From Bugula neritina (taxonomy: Eukaryota > Bryozoa > Gymnolaemata > Cheilostomatida > Bugulidae): DNA of 64,000 bases. The notes beneath the pieces are model-generated. The model was not told where the DNA came from. It did no database searches and saw nothing but the letters and a program-made list of their open reading frames with translations. The stretch spans positions 12,009,081-12,073,080 of the forward strand of contig OZ037767.1 of NCBI GenBank assembly GCA_964035545.1, written 5' to 3'. Both the position numbers and the translations under genes were made by a program. Positions 14,251-34,418 of the stretch are shown here, one piece after another (the stretch's first letter is position 1; each line of letters opens with the position of its first letter).

Positions 14251-17200
14251 ATGGCTGCCACAGTAAACATCATATTACTATTAGTAATAGCCACTGTTCA
14301 TGTCCAGCTCTCACTTACAGACCATTTTAGTGAAGACCTTTTGTATATATCTAAGGTATTTCCAGGTAAGAGTTTACATCTATTAACTGATATAAACTAA
14401 CTAGCTGATATAAACTTTATCTTCTCTGAGCGCAGTATTATAATTATAGTTAACCAATCATGCAGTGCATGGTAAGAGAATTAAATAATTTACAAACTCA
14501 ACAAACATTTATGTCTTGATTCTCTCTAAAAACCCGGAGGTGTTTTATAAAACTGCTTCATTACTTTTTCAAGTTTTGTTTATAAACTTGTCATCAGCCT
14601 CCCTCGGTCTCGAGAGATGCTGGCTGCACCAAGTAGAGTCATGGTAGGTTGCTGCATCTTCTCGTATGACTGTGGAGATCAATGGGAAAGTGGCAGTCTT
14701 TGCTGCAGAGACTACATATGGGTGTTGGTTGTCATCTGCTCTGTAGAGCTGGATCTACAAGCGGCTCTTTTCTTCATGTAATTAGTGGTTCGGCTTGTCT
14801 GATGTCACTCTGTACTGCAGGCCTGCAGGAGTCCAATGTAAGGCGTTCCCATGACTGGGTGTCAACCCCAGCACCATGCACACTCTTTTTGCAGGTGTCC
14901 TTGAAACGTAATTTGAGACAACCCTTTCATCTTCTGCAAGGTCCCCATACAACAGATCCTTGAGAATTTGACTATTGTCAATTTCTATACACTATAAGCT
15001 GCTACATTGCTGTGTTCTAGTAAAATAAGTCAATTTTAAGAGAACATAGATATTTGAGAACCACAATAAATAGAACAAGATAAATTTATACTTCATAGTA
15101 ATATTTATCTTCCCTGTAGTACTTGTAGCACCCAACACTTTCAAATTCCAGTAAAAATGCAATTCAAAATTTTTTGAGAGGTGACCACTTCAACTGTGAC
15201 TTTGTGCAGAAAGAAAGAGACGTTTTGTTTTCTTCCTTTAGACGAGACGTCAAAGTATTGCCCCAATCTCCCTTATTACGGCGGGCTAGTTGGACTGCTG
15301 GGTGAACATGCCTTCCAGTGTTCAGTGTATGAGATGAACGATCCCGGTGAAATCATACTGGAGTCTGTAGCTGGTATAAATTACTCTATTAGATGTAGAA
15401 ATAATAACTAACATACATTATATACATTATATACATTATATATATTATATATGTTATATATATATAACTAATTTATATTACATAATAACTAATAAGGTTG
15501 TAATAGATCGCTCTATCATTCTGACAATATTGCAGGCCAAATACTCAGTTCTGCTAAAATAATATATTTTTGATAATTTAAATATTTTGAGCTATTTAAG
15601 TTTACTACCACAAATATTTATTTGTATACCAAACACTGCAGATATCATAAAATATGATATTAGACTGCTCTATCATTTGATAGACGCATCAGAGAAATAC
15701 AAGCCTTTCTACCGCAAAATTGATGAGACAATAACAAAGCCTGTGATCTTACTATGGACTCATAGAATGGCAAACAAACTAGGCTATATTAAGAACTGCC
15801 CAAACAGCCAATGCCTCATCACAGAAAACCGAAGCTGGTTTAATCACTCCCTGACAAAGGTACCTACTCACTGTTTCTATCATAAATGACATTATTTTAT
15901 TCTAATATGTTGTGAAAATGAAGAATTTAGCTCTATTTTAGGCGATATACTTCTATGGGACATCCTTTAATATAAGAGACATGCCCTTACCGCGGAGCTC
16001 TAACCACTTGTGGATCCTTTCTCATGAAGAGTCCCCAAAGAATCAACCTATCTTCTCTTACAACTCCATGATGCAGCTGTTTAATATAAGCAGCACCTTC
16101 AGGCAAGAATCTCACCTCCCTCTCACCACTCAGTATCTCACAAGCATCCAACAACTGGAACAAAATACATTCGTCAAAACTTTCTCTCAAAAGAACAGGT
16201 ATTTTAGTTTATAATCATATTCTAGCAGATTCTAGATAAGTTATAAAATGACAACTTGTTAAACATCTGTATATGACTATGCAGTGCTCCTTCCGTAGCT
16301 CACATATCTCTTCCGTAAGCCGAGAGAAGGAGTTGGACTCCTGAAATACCCTTAAAAATCCATGACATAAGATTTTTTCCTGTCAATTTCAAATTATGAG
16401 TATATAACACTGCCACTAATTGGGGAGACTTATCTCTTGTATAACCAATGGGCCTGAAAATTGAAATATGTATCTTAATAGCAATTGGGCTAAAGGTCAA
16501 ATACAATTTTGCATAAATCGACAAGTTTAGATTCTACTATGTCATGAATGGAGGTTTCTGGACTCTTATCTTAGTGAGATACGTAGGAAGCACTGCGTAT
16601 AATTTGGCAGAAAATAACACTTAACCTATATACATAAAATATGTACTATTATATACATATACATATTACACTATAATTATATAATAATATAATGTAGTTA
16701 CTAGTTGTACATATTCAGTATGATAATTATATTATACTATATATACTATGCTTGATATAGCTTTGATAATGAACTTCTAAGCTATAAAGTCTTATTAAAT
16801 ATTATAACTTGCTTTTTAAAACAATGTTTCTAGTTCAAGAGTTATCTACCCTTGCAACATTGTTTCTTCTATACTAATGATGTGATTAAAGAGATGTTAA
16901 CCATGTCGTTATACTTCCTTCATCTCAACAGATATTTTTGCTTCAAATCAAAAATTGTGTTTTATGTTCACAGCAAACAGTTCAAGCCAGGTGTGGGCAA
17001 CCTTTAAATTATGATGGAAAGTTGAAAAATGTACCTAATTTCCAAGATGAATCATAATCTATAACTAAACATAATTTAATCAAATCAACATATTATTTGT
17101 CTTGCATCTAGCAAATGGAAGAAGTGTTGATATAATTGTTATTTTTAGCTACATATTACGCTAAGGGTAAATAACGTGTCAATAGTAAGGTGTAAACTCT

Positions 17201-18923
17201 AGCAACACTGATTCACTCAACAGTATAAAGTGAACTCTTAATCACCACACTGTCAGTGCCACACCAACTCTTTATTCAACACTCAGACTATATGCAGCTG
17301 TGGTCTAATGTGTCACGGGTTCAAACCCTGGCAAGGTTATTAGTGATGTCAGGAAGAGCATCTGATAATACTTGCTCCTGCATCACAGTAAAAAAGCCCC
17401 TTCAAAAGTACCTCTTACCACCATTTGAATCCTCACAGGGGTGAATACTTTAAACAAACCTGATAAATACACATGCATTAAAGTTTAATTTATGAAAATA
17501 GCTAGCAATAGAGAAAGCTGGTCAAACCAAAATCGACAGAGAGTGACAGGGCTCCTATCTTTAGTTTAACTCTTATAGACAAGAGAAATTAAACAAGAAT
17601 AAAATTAATATGGCTTTATGGAAATATAATTGTATATATTTTTATGTACCAGAAAATTATAATTATGATCTATTCAAGGCATTGGATTTGTTTTACTTTA
17701 TAAAGATACCAAAAGGATGAAGCCTTGGCTCCAATAATCTACGTGCATAGTGATTGCGGTGTTCCAAGTGATAGAGATAGACTTGTGAAGTGGATGATGC
17801 AATATATTAGAATTGATTCCTATGGGAAATGTCTCAACAACAAGAAGTTACCTCCCCAGTAAGTTTATGAAACCCTGAAGCAGGGCACTAGGGAGTGTGC
17901 ATGTACTGCAGTGTTTATGTTATCACTTGTAAACACTATTTCGATTAAACATCTAGTATGGTGAATCTATGTCCATTAGTCAAGTGAAAAACTGCAAACA
18001 TTATTTTAACTGAGATTATCTTGTCAATTGTTGCCTACAGATGGTTTTCTTAATAGCAGTCTATAATGCATGTAAGCTTACAGAATGCGATAGGTGGAAT
18101 GGACCATCAGGATTTCCTAGAGTTAGTGTCCAAGTATAAGTTTGCTATAGCAATGGAGAATGGAATATGTAATGACTACATTACAGAGAAGTTGTGGAGG
18201 CCACTAATACTGGGCACAGTGCCAATCACACTGGGAGCTCCAAACATAAAGGTGATTTTCATAGAAACTGAGTGTCACCTCTTTTATTACCATTATTTCT
18301 GGTTCAATATCAATCAATCTTGTGAACTATAAATATAGATATGTCATTGCATCCTATTTTAGGACTTTGCCCCTAGCCCCAAGTCTATTATCGACATCAG
18401 AGATTTCCAGTCAATAAAGGCATTAGTTGAGTATATCAAGAATGTAGAGGCCAATGAAACTGCATACGAAGAGTATAGAACATTTAAACAGACGAAATCT
18501 AGTAATCAGAAGTTAAAAGACATATTAGAGAGACGGAAATGGGAGCCAGATTTTGATGCAGTAGGGGAGAACCTGCACAGAACTAAAGGAAACTATGTAG
18601 ACCACTTTGACTGCTATGTTTGTGATGTCATACATGAGAATATGAAGAGAGAAGAACCAGGAGTGGAAGTAGCAAACTGGCAGGCTGACAAGGAACATTA
18701 TGGCTGTCCCTTGCCGATGGAATATGTCACGGAGAGCGACTTGACTAAACTGAGACCGTACAGTGAATTCTGGTACAGTGTGTGGATGGCATCGTACTGT
18801 GACATGTGGGCCTTCCTTAGTCTAAGTAGAGGAGGTAGAGAAGCATATCTTCCCAACTCCTTCCAGCAACTCAGTAAAACGTGTTTAATAGAAGAATACT
18901 GGAGGACACAAGATATGGGATAA
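14251..18923 (+). CDS. FUT10/FUT11-type fucosyltransferase (POFUT3/4 group, GT10)
   Basis: Seven exons: 14251-14365, 15242-15373, 15642-15859, 15942-16198, 17706-17858, 18077-18251, 18363-18923, joining in phase to 536 residues (human FUT10/11 about 480-490). The ATG at 14251 is followed by a hydrophobic segment (residues 6-20) that looks like a signal peptide or anchor. Diagnostic blocks: PVILLWTHR, IYFYGTSFNIRDMPLPR, LSHEESPKN, ESHLPLTTQYL, IYVHSDCGVPSDRDR, KYKFAIAMENGICNDYITEK (the GDP-fucose-binding GT10 signature), FWRPL-like LWRPLILG and DFAPSPKSII. Human FUT10 and FUT11 are reported as ER protein O-fucosyltransferases acting on EMI domains; earlier work proposed alpha-1,3 activity. Exons 1-2 encode an N-terminal part I cannot match, so the start is less certain than the catalytic region. 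Confidence 0.93.
14590..14970 (-). mobile_element. Decayed non-LTR retrotransposon, 3' ORF end (antisense in fucosyltransferase intron 1)
   Basis: Read on the minus strand the segment gives LLYGDLAED, an AKRVCMVLGLTP-like stretch with disrupted frame, and a terminal zinc finger CSLCSKDCHFPIDLHSHTRR-C. This resembles the reverse-transcriptase tail (QLLYGELAEG... then a C2H2/C2HC finger) of a widespread invertebrate LINE group. It is short and frameshifted, hence a dead fragment. The open frame on the plus strand over the same bases is a shadow. Confidence 0.65.
17281..17450 (+). mobile_element. tRNA-derived SINE-like copy A
   Basis: A GGGTTCAAACCC B-box-like motif at about 17318 follows an A-box-like TATGCAGCTGTGGTCTAATG. 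Then come GTGATGTCAGGAAGAGCATC (a central block also seen in tRNA-SINEs of other animals) and a tail TCCTCACAGGGGTGAATACT. A related copy lies at 61250-61460 with the same order of blocks. It sits in the large intron 4 of the fucosyltransferase. Confidence 0.55.
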
Positions 18924-19327
18924 TATTATAGATTATGTGTGTTACATTATAAGTGTTTGTTATGGTGAAGATTTCTATAAATATCCATGTACTTTTTGTA
19001 ACTATATGATTAGTAACTCCATGAAATACAATTTATTCATTTGTTAAACTTCTGATTATTATTTTGATTGCTTTGAAGGAACCAATTCAGTGAGACCTGC
19101 AACCTATATGCTAAGTAATGCATTAAACAAAGTTTTGGTAAATGGGAGAACCCTGTTGAATTTATTATATTGAGTTAAAGACAGCTATTGTATCATTAGG
19201 TGAGGTGGCAAAAGCTTAGAAAGCTACATTATATTAGAAAGAAGTTAAAGGCGAATAAAAAGCCAGCAATAGAACTGGCAACCTAGAACAACATGTTTCT
19301 ATAAAATTATCTATAAGAATGTCGTGT
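18924..19327. other. Convergent 3' ends of fucosyltransferase and adenosine kinase
   Basis: A plus-strand AATAAA at 19254-19259 is the likely poly(A) signal of the fucosyltransferase. A minus-strand AATAAA at 19327-19332 overlaps the adenosine kinase stop codon. Predicted cleavage sites are tens of bases apart, so the two mRNAs would barely miss or overlap. Confidence 0.55.
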
Positions 19328-26496
<7,169 letters not shown>

Positions 26497-28316
26497 GTTT
26501 GCAAGTTTATATTACACTATCAGTTAACGAACGCCACTAGAAACAGCAATTGCAAGCGTAAATATCAATACGTTAAAGTTGAGCTTGAATTTGCACGCCC
26601 TCTCCGGAAAAGATGTTGCAAATGTGACAAACATCTCTAGAATTTTAAACTTTTCGAGCGGTTATAGCCGGTTAGAACTGACGTACATTCTAGCTTTAAC
26701 CAGTTAAAAAAAAACTGAAAAATTATACAAAACCAAAATTTTAAATTATTTAAAACTTTATTTTTGTATTTTTTATAAAACTTTTCAAGAATTAGTATTT
26801 TGCTTGGTAAAGTTGCTCAACTAGTATTCACTAATAACATATCCTGTGTTTTTATTTGCGAAGTTACGATTCGCATACTCATAGTGATTGAAATCTAACT
26901 TAATAGAATAATATTAATTAAATTTTGATTTGTGGTATTGAATTGTAATCAAAGTTATCAATGATGATAGATATGAATAGGAAAAATAAAGAAATATAGT
27001 AATATACGTCATGATGATTATTATTAATATTTAATTTTATACTTGGTTAAAAATAAATAATAAATTATTATTAATATTATTCTTATTAATAATAATAATT
27101 ATTATTATTAATATTATATTTATAATTTAAATATATTATTAACTATATTAATAATCATATTATTATGAATGTTATTAATTATAATACTTTTAATTTTTAT
27201 GGTAAAATTTATGCTGCTAATGTCGCTGAAAATAGTATTTATACTTGAGCACTTTTTTACAGAATTATATTTATAGCTACTGCCGTAATATCTTGCAGTC
27301 TGTGATACTCATTATTGATTACTCATTAGGAATAATTTTGAACCGAACTGTTATCAATGGGTCAATTTTCACCTTCCCATTTTTACTCATCATTTTTAAA
27401 TTAATACCCCCATAACATGATTTTGCATAAATAAGACCAATAGCTTTTTTCAAAACTTTAATGGTTTTAGCTGTAATTAGCTTTGAGCAGTTACAGTCTT
27501 TACAAAATTTTGAAATTAGGTTAAACACCACCATTTTATGTCCCACGTAAAAGACAATATATCTTTACTTGTTCAAAAATAAGTGCATGATGAAAAACCT
27601 TTCAAGTTAGTGTACAATTAGTTGTTGGACAGGTTTGATTGTAAGTTGAAATACTCATAGATTATTTTGTTGCAAATTTATGTTTTCTTGATCCATGCCT
27701 GAAAATTTTCTCCAAAAGTCATCAAAAGAAATGGCTTCTGTATTATTTATTAAAGATGGTAAAATGTTCAGTGTTATTTAATAATATATTAGAATGCTCA
27801 GTAGTTGTCCTAATTTTATCATATTTCTGGCGTTCTGACTCATTATATTAGCTCATCATACGTTAGGACTACTCATAACTTACTACTATTTTATATATTG
27901 TGTATTCAGACCTGCGCTTGATTTAAGTTACCCTGTGTTGAGTTGATAAGCAAATTTTGAGTGAGTCATACGCATAGACTAGACCTGCATTTGGACTAGT
28001 CTGTAACGTCACAGCGATATTCGGATCTTTCAGGTCCTGTTGTACTTTATCTTCTGTCAAATCATACAAGTTTGCTTTTAGGTGACATTTGAGTAGTTAA
28101 CTCGCATCAAACTTGAATTTCTAGTCACTATGCGTGCAGGTGTGGTTATTTCTAATTATTAGCATCAGTGAGTGCCAAAAACCTTAAAAACACGGTATCA
28201 ACAGTTAGAGCTTTTTATTATTAGCCCAAGTAATTTTAAAATTATAGCACTACAGCGTATTTGTGTAGGGTTTACTCATACTATTCAGAAGTTGCTAAAA
28301 GCGGGAACGTGAGAAG
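26497..28316. other. Divergent intergenic region, ADK and CWC27 promoters
   Basis: Must hold the promoters of both genes. 27000-27200 is an ATT/AAT-rich low-complexity stretch. No TATA box can be assigned with confidence. The minus-strand frame at 27319-27546 has no recognisable protein. Confidence 0.6.
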
Positions 28317-31300
28317 ATGAGTAACATCTACATTCAAGAGCCGCCAACTGAAGGAAAGGTACGTCTCTTTTATAAATGAATGAAATTCCATCTATTATTT
28401 ATCGTATAGCAGCTGATAGTGTCTCCTTTGTCTACTAGATGGTGGGATGTACATTTCCCAGTATATCTTAGGTTCTGCTCACCACCACTCTCGGGGATAT
28501 CGACATAGAACTGTGGTCTAGAGAAGCTCCTAAAGCGTGCAGGAATTTTGTGCAGCTCTGCTTAGAAGGCTATTACAATGGCACCATATTCCACAGAGTC
28601 ATCAAAGACTTCATAGCGCAGGGAGGTGATCCAACAGGCACAGGGGAAGGTGGCGAGTCCATATATGGGAAACCTTTTCGAGTATGTATTGTTCAGTGTA
28701 TGAGGACAGCCGCTCTTCGCAGGCCTGGTATCATGTTGTGTATGCTTTTCAGGAAGTAGTTTCCTGCTGATTTACAAAGTGGACATTTGTCAACTTATTT
28801 ACAACCACTCTTTCAGTGATGGTCTCAAATATTGATGTTTTATCAATTGGTGTGTTGATGCATTCAGTCTGATATTTCCTCTTTGATTAAATGTTTTAAG
28901 TAAGTTGTTAGAATACATAACGCCATAGATTGCTATATGTAGAGTGAGATCCACACACGACTACGCTTTGTACGAAGAGGTCTAGTTGCAATGGCTAACT
29001 CTGGTAAAGAGGATAACGAGAGTCAATTTTTTTTCACACTTGGCCCTACACAAGAACTGCAGGGAAAACACACGGTGTTTGGAAAGGTAGACAATTCCAA
29101 AAATCGTACTTACTTGTTGTTATTATGGGTATTATAAAGTTAGCATGTTTTTAATAAGTATAATCTGTGAATTTCTACTCTTAACTTATTTCACCAGTTC
29201 ATAGGATTGATATTGCATAGTATCACAGTGATAATTTCATTAGTCATATATAGCAATACTATATATAACCTAACATGTGTCATACAGGTATCAGGTGATA
29301 CTATATACAACCTAATTAAAGTTAATGACATACAAACAGATAGCAATGATAGGCCTGTGGAACCACCAAAAATCAAGAAAACAGAGGTTAGTGTAACTTT
29401 TCTTTTTTATACTTTATATTCATATTAATGTTCTATTTACAGAGCATTGATAAAGTATTGACAGGGTATTGATGAAGTATTGGCAGGGTGTTGACAAAAT
29501 ACTGATACAAAGAGTGAGGGTAGTGGAACTCTTGAGTAAACATGAAATCTGTAGTTTCTAATCCCATACTTCTGCCTCCTTTCATTTTGTCTCCATCGGC
29601 ACACAACAAGTTATCAACTCACACGAAAAGAGTCCAACTGAGTAGTCTGTGAGAGTTTCATTGCATTGTGTGTCATGTTAACAGACTACTATTCACTGTA
29701 CAATGACTCTGTATTGTCAGTTTAATGTCGATTTGACAACCCAGGTGTCTACCTTTAGGTACTCTCCAATCCATTTGATGACATCATACCCAGAGAAGTT
29801 GTTAGACCAGAGAAGAAAGAACACAAGCCAAAGAAATCACACTCAAAAGGGAAAAAGTGGGTACTCTGTTACATAGTTGCTAGCCCATAATGGTTTTGTA
29901 TATTTGTTATAAACCATCACCAATTACATGATAATATGTGAACATATTGACATATACTATATATAGGATATAGTACTACATATTATGTATATAATAACAC
30001 TACATGTATAACATATAGTTAACGTAATATTACATCTCTATATAAAACACGTACATAAGAAGTATAAAGTAGTATGCAAGTTTCATATGTTACCAAAGCA
30101 CACACATATTATATATACATTATATATGCATTCAAGTAATGGCTGCAGTATGTATATTATGAGATATTATGGACTGTTGAGTTACACCCGTATCATACTT
30201 GTAGGTTACTCATATATTTAGAAGTATGATATGCACTTGGTACTATTCAGTATGTTGCTTTGCATTAGTTTTAATATTTCTAGCTTTTGTATCCTTTTTC
30301 ATCACATGGTGCTGCCAGTGTATATAATATGTTGATTGCTCTGTTCTCAGCTTTACTTGAAATTTTATCTAATTTGGTCCATTTCTTGCTTTTCAGAGAT
30401 TTCAAACTCCTTTCATTTGGTGAAGAAGCAGAAGAAGATGAAGAGTTGAATAACAAAGTTGTGGAGGTGAGTAGTAGAGTTATTAAGGTGAGTAGTAGAG
30501 TTATTAAGGTGAGTAGTAGAGTTATTGAGGTGAGTAGTAGAGTTATTAAGGTGAGTATTAGAGTTATTAAGGTGAGTAGTAGAGTTATTAAGGTGAGTAG
30601 TAGAGTTATTAAGGTGAGTAGTAGAGTTATTAAGGTGAGTATTAGAGTTATTAAGGTGAGTAGTAGAGTTATTAAGGTGAGTAGTAGAGTTATTAAGGTG
30701 AGTAGTAGAGTTATTAAGGTGAGTAGTAGAGTTATTAAGGTGAGTAGTAGAGTTATTAAGGTGAGTAGTAGAGTTATTAAGGTGAGTAGTAGAGTTATTA
30801 AGGTGAGTAGTAGAGTTATTAAGGTGAGTAGTAGAGTTATTAAGGTGAGTAGTAGAGTTATTAAGGTGAGTAGTAGAGTTATTAAGGTGAGTAGTAGAGT
30901 TATTAAGGTGAGTAGTAGAGTTATTAAGGTGAGTAGTAGAGTTATTAAGGTGAGTAGTAGAGTTATTAAGGTGAGTAGTATAGTTATTAAGGTGAGTAGT
31001 AGAGTTATTAAGGGGAGTAGCAGAGTTATTAAGGTGAGTAGCAGAGTTATTAAAGTGAGTAGTAGAGTTATTAAGGTGAGTAGTAGAGTTATTAAGGTGA
31101 GATACAGGCAGGTCTAACAGAATAAACATGACTTCACTGCAATCTCTGCAGACAATGAGAAGTAAAGGTAAAAGTGCTCACGATTTGACAGATGATCCTA
31201 GACTGAGCTCCACAACTGGAAATGTTGAATCAGTAGAGCCTGAAGAGATCAATGAGGTTTCACAGGAAAAGTCTTCTCTGGTCCAGGAGGAACTCAGGCA

Positions 31301-33455
31301 GTCTAGTATTTCTCCTAAGGAGTCTCATTCACAGGGTTCATCCAAACTGTAAGTACACGTATTATGTAGTAAGTGTAGTACTTCATCTAAACTGTAAGTG
31401 TAAGTATTCTGTAGTCTGCAGTGGTTAGTAGTGCACATTATATTGCATGTTGGTACTACATGCAGCATGTGTTGTAATGAATATCTTCCATCACTGGACA
31501 TGTTTCTCACAACTGCTCCCATATACAATATGTATATTATTTTGGTAATATAAATATCAACAAAAACAAATACATGTATTAGAATATCCAAGTTATCTCC
31601 AGAAAAGATGTTTTGTTAACAGCAGCTTTAGTTTTATAGAGTGTAACTTTAGTTCTAAACTAAGTAGTCTCAGATATGTATAGTGTAGTACAATAGTGCT
31701 TAGTTTACACTGTGCTTCAGTACAATTGTAGTACTGATAGTCAATAAGACCAACTGTGTCAATATATTAATAATTAGTTATTAGTCAGTTGTGTATTTCA
31801 CTAGAGAAGAACTGAGAAATGAACGCAAAGCTCTGCAGAGAGAGATGAAAGATGTTAAGAATAAAGCAGAAACCAAATCAATAGAAAATGATGAGTCAGA
31901 GAAAGGTAACCCTTGAGACTATTATGTGGCAGTAGTGGTGATGATGGTGATGGTGCTAGTAGTAGTGGTATTGGTGTAATGTTATGCAACGACACTTTTT
32001 TAGAATCCAAGACTAGTATTTCAAAGGCTGTTGAAGAATTTAACAGGGAAAAAAAAGAATTCTTACAAATGAAAAAACAGATTCCTAAGAAAGGTATAAT
32101 TGCATAGTTTTTATTATTATAGCCCAAAATTTAATCTATTGAATATGGGGGTGGTTGCCAAGACTTCTCTATATTACAATAACTGACTGCATTCCTAGGG
32201 TTACTTCCTCCTACATAGGCTTGCTTCTCGGCACACTTCATGCTACTGTAGTGGTTAGCCAACCAGCTACATGTAACCAGGTAGACTGATGGTGGTTTCT
32301 GTCTGTTAGGATCATCAAAGAGAGAACAGGAAACTCTGGCTCTGTTAAACAAGTTTCGCAGTAAATTGAATAGTGCACAGAGATTGGCCGAAGAGCACGG
32401 TGAGAGTAAGGTGAAGGACAATTCTGCTCCTGCATCTTCCAACAAGGAAGGTGATGATGCGGAGGAGGAAACTGATGAGGGATGGTGAGGCATGCATATA
32501 TATGCTGAGTATATTGTGGTATACATGGTACACGCATAGTACACGCATGGTACGCGCATGGTACGCGCATGGTACACGCATAGTACACGCATGGTACGCG
32601 CATGGTACGCGCATGGTACGCGCATGGTACGCGCATGGTACGCGCATGGTACGCGCATGGTACGCGCATGGTACACGCATGGTACACGCATGGTACACGC
32701 ATGGTACACGCATGGTATACACTATACATGATATACACAGATATACTGAGTATGTTGCGGTACACACGGATCGCTAGCAAAGGCTTTGCATAGAAGACAA
32801 AGTAGCGCTGTTTTGTGCAGTAAGCATGCAGACTTCATGCTCAACAAATACAGCAAAAACTTACTGTGGCAGTACTATCATTGACTTAGTATTAATTAAT
32901 GAGTTTACTTTTTGACATTTTGGTTTCACGTTTTTCAACTGATTGCATATTATTGAAGGTCATGAATGCGATTTCAAAACGAAATCATTTACAAACTTAG
33001 GTGGTGAGGCCATGAGCAAATTCGATTGGTCACTCAGGTTTTGCTCCCGCTGTCTATGTGCGTGTTGTGTGAAGCAGGTCACTTCCGCAGCAGGTTTTTA
33101 TCACATTTCATGTGGCAGGACTGTAAGTGGACTGTTGATATTGCTGTTGTACACTCAAAAGTATGATTTGTGAGAGTATGACAACAGTTTGTAAATATTT
33201 GTATCTAAAAAGGTTGCCAGTAGCCCCATATCCCAATGGCTGAGTATACACATGTTTGTACAGAAGCTGGTATGTTGCAGGATGTCAAGTACTTTGAAGT
33301 TTGGTGACTCCCATGCTAAGGTTCTGGATGCCAATGTCACAGATGTAGACAGATATGAAATCTATGATCCTAGAAACCCGATGACCAAACGCAGACGAGA
33401 AGAAGCAAAACACGAGTCTAAGCGTCAGAAGAAGGAGAAAGAGCAAGTGTTGTAA
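28317..33455 (+). CDS. CWC27: CWC27 spliceosome-associated cyclophilin-type protein
   Basis: A cyclophilin-domain component of the activated spliceosome. Eleven exons: 28317-28358, 28472-28681, 28943-29086, 29288-29386, 29759-29856, 30397-30466, 31152-31348, 31805-31905, 32004-32093, 32310-32484, 33281-33455. They join in phase to 466 residues (human 472). The N-terminus MSNIYIQEPPTEGK is nearly the human one. The PPIase fold covers residues 15-170 with IFHRVIKDFIAQGGDPTGTG and SQFFFTLGPTQEL. LLSFGEEAEEDEE and a charged coiled region follow, then DEGW and the conserved end YEIYDPRNPMTKRRREE. The classical active-site FHR is kept, but the Trp that binds cyclosporin in CypA is replaced at HTVFGK (GKHTVFGKV), as in the CWC27 family. 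Intron 6 begins with a 30-copy donor-containing repeat; see that entry. Confidence 0.97.
30467..31096 (+). repeat. 21-bp minisatellite starting exactly at the CWC27 exon 6 donor
   Basis: Thirty tandem copies of a 21-bp unit that starts GTGAGTAGTAGAG and ends TTATTAAG. The first copy's GTGAGT is the functional donor of exon 6 (GTGGAG/gtgagt). Every later copy presents AAG/GTGAGT or a close variant, a strong 5' splice site consensus. The unit is 7 codons long and in frame with exon 6 (VSSRVIK repeated) with no stop until TAA at 31115. Substitutions are few (AGTATT, GGGGAGT, AGCAGAG). Confidence 0.98.
32525..32715 (+). repeat. 11-bp minisatellite in CWC27 intron 10
   Basis: About 17 copies of CATGGTACGCG with CATGGTACACG and CATAGTACACG variants at both edges. 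It starts 40 bp after the donor GGATG/gtgagg. Units contain CATG/GTACGC, donor-like but weak. Frames open on both strands over it are artefacts. Confidence 0.95.
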
Positions 33456-34418
33456 CAGCTGATATATTCCTCATTGTATATAGTAACATTGCAACAACCA
33501 GACTGTCCAAGACTTCCTTCACACGTTCCTTCAATCTAAAACATATTATCTCTTTAAATGTTCCCTTTTGTAGACAAGCTGATTTTTATCTGAGCAGTGT
33601 GATGTAAGATATATGTTTTGCCATGATATATATGCCTTTTATATGTTGCTTAGAGTCTGTTTATGTTGCTATAAAGTTAGAAGATGTCTCTGTAAATATA
33701 AATGCATTACCAGACTGTCACCATCTTTATTTTATTAACATTCAAGTGATTTTCATACTGTAAGGGTCAAGATAGATTCCTTCTTTGTTCATTAAACCTT
33801 TTTTGTATTTCAATTCCGCACTCCCATGCGCACACACACTTACACATGCATGAACACACACACACACACACACGCACGCACACAAGCACACACACACACA
33901 GCTTGATTTACCTTTCAACGACAATTGAATTATCTGCTATACTTTATCACTCTACTCTCTCAGTCCATGTGCTGACAGGTTTACTGCATGCAGTACTTCT
34001 ATCATAAAGTGAGACACCAACAAAGACAGTAAAGTCCTCCAGGCAATAATTATCCTGTAACACATGGAACAGTATAAAACAAGTCTACTGGCAGAAATGG
34101 TTCTTATATTCACACATAAGGAGATAACCATATAATATAATATGTACATGACTACAATATTGTGACAGATTAGCTGTAATATTGTGGTTAGTTTCATATA
34201 CCTTCTATAATCATATGGCACATCAGCAGTTACTTTGACTGTATGTAATCAACAAATGTGCTGATATAGCTGCTAAGTAGGTGCTTAGCTTCAAAATGCT
34301 ATACTTTGATGAAGTATGTTTCTCCAACCAACAGGAAATTCTAATTGACTGCTGACAAGAGCTTCTGCTGCTGAAAGCAAATACCTTGCCACTAATTGTC
34401 TTCTTCCGCAGTAATTAT
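33456..34418. other. CWC27 3' flank with CA microsatellite
   Basis: Holds the CWC27 3' UTR and a (CA)n stretch at about 33826-33900 with GCACGC interruptions. No gene seen. Confidence 0.6.

Noticed and set aside
27319-27546. 75-codon minus-strand frame between ADK and CWC27
   Set aside because: No similarity recognised and no splice link to ADK exon 1.
30287-31117. Long open frames on both strands (276 and 238 codons) over the CWC27 array
   Set aside because: Produced by a stop-free 21-bp unit; not an independent gene. The in-frame splice consequence is reported instead.
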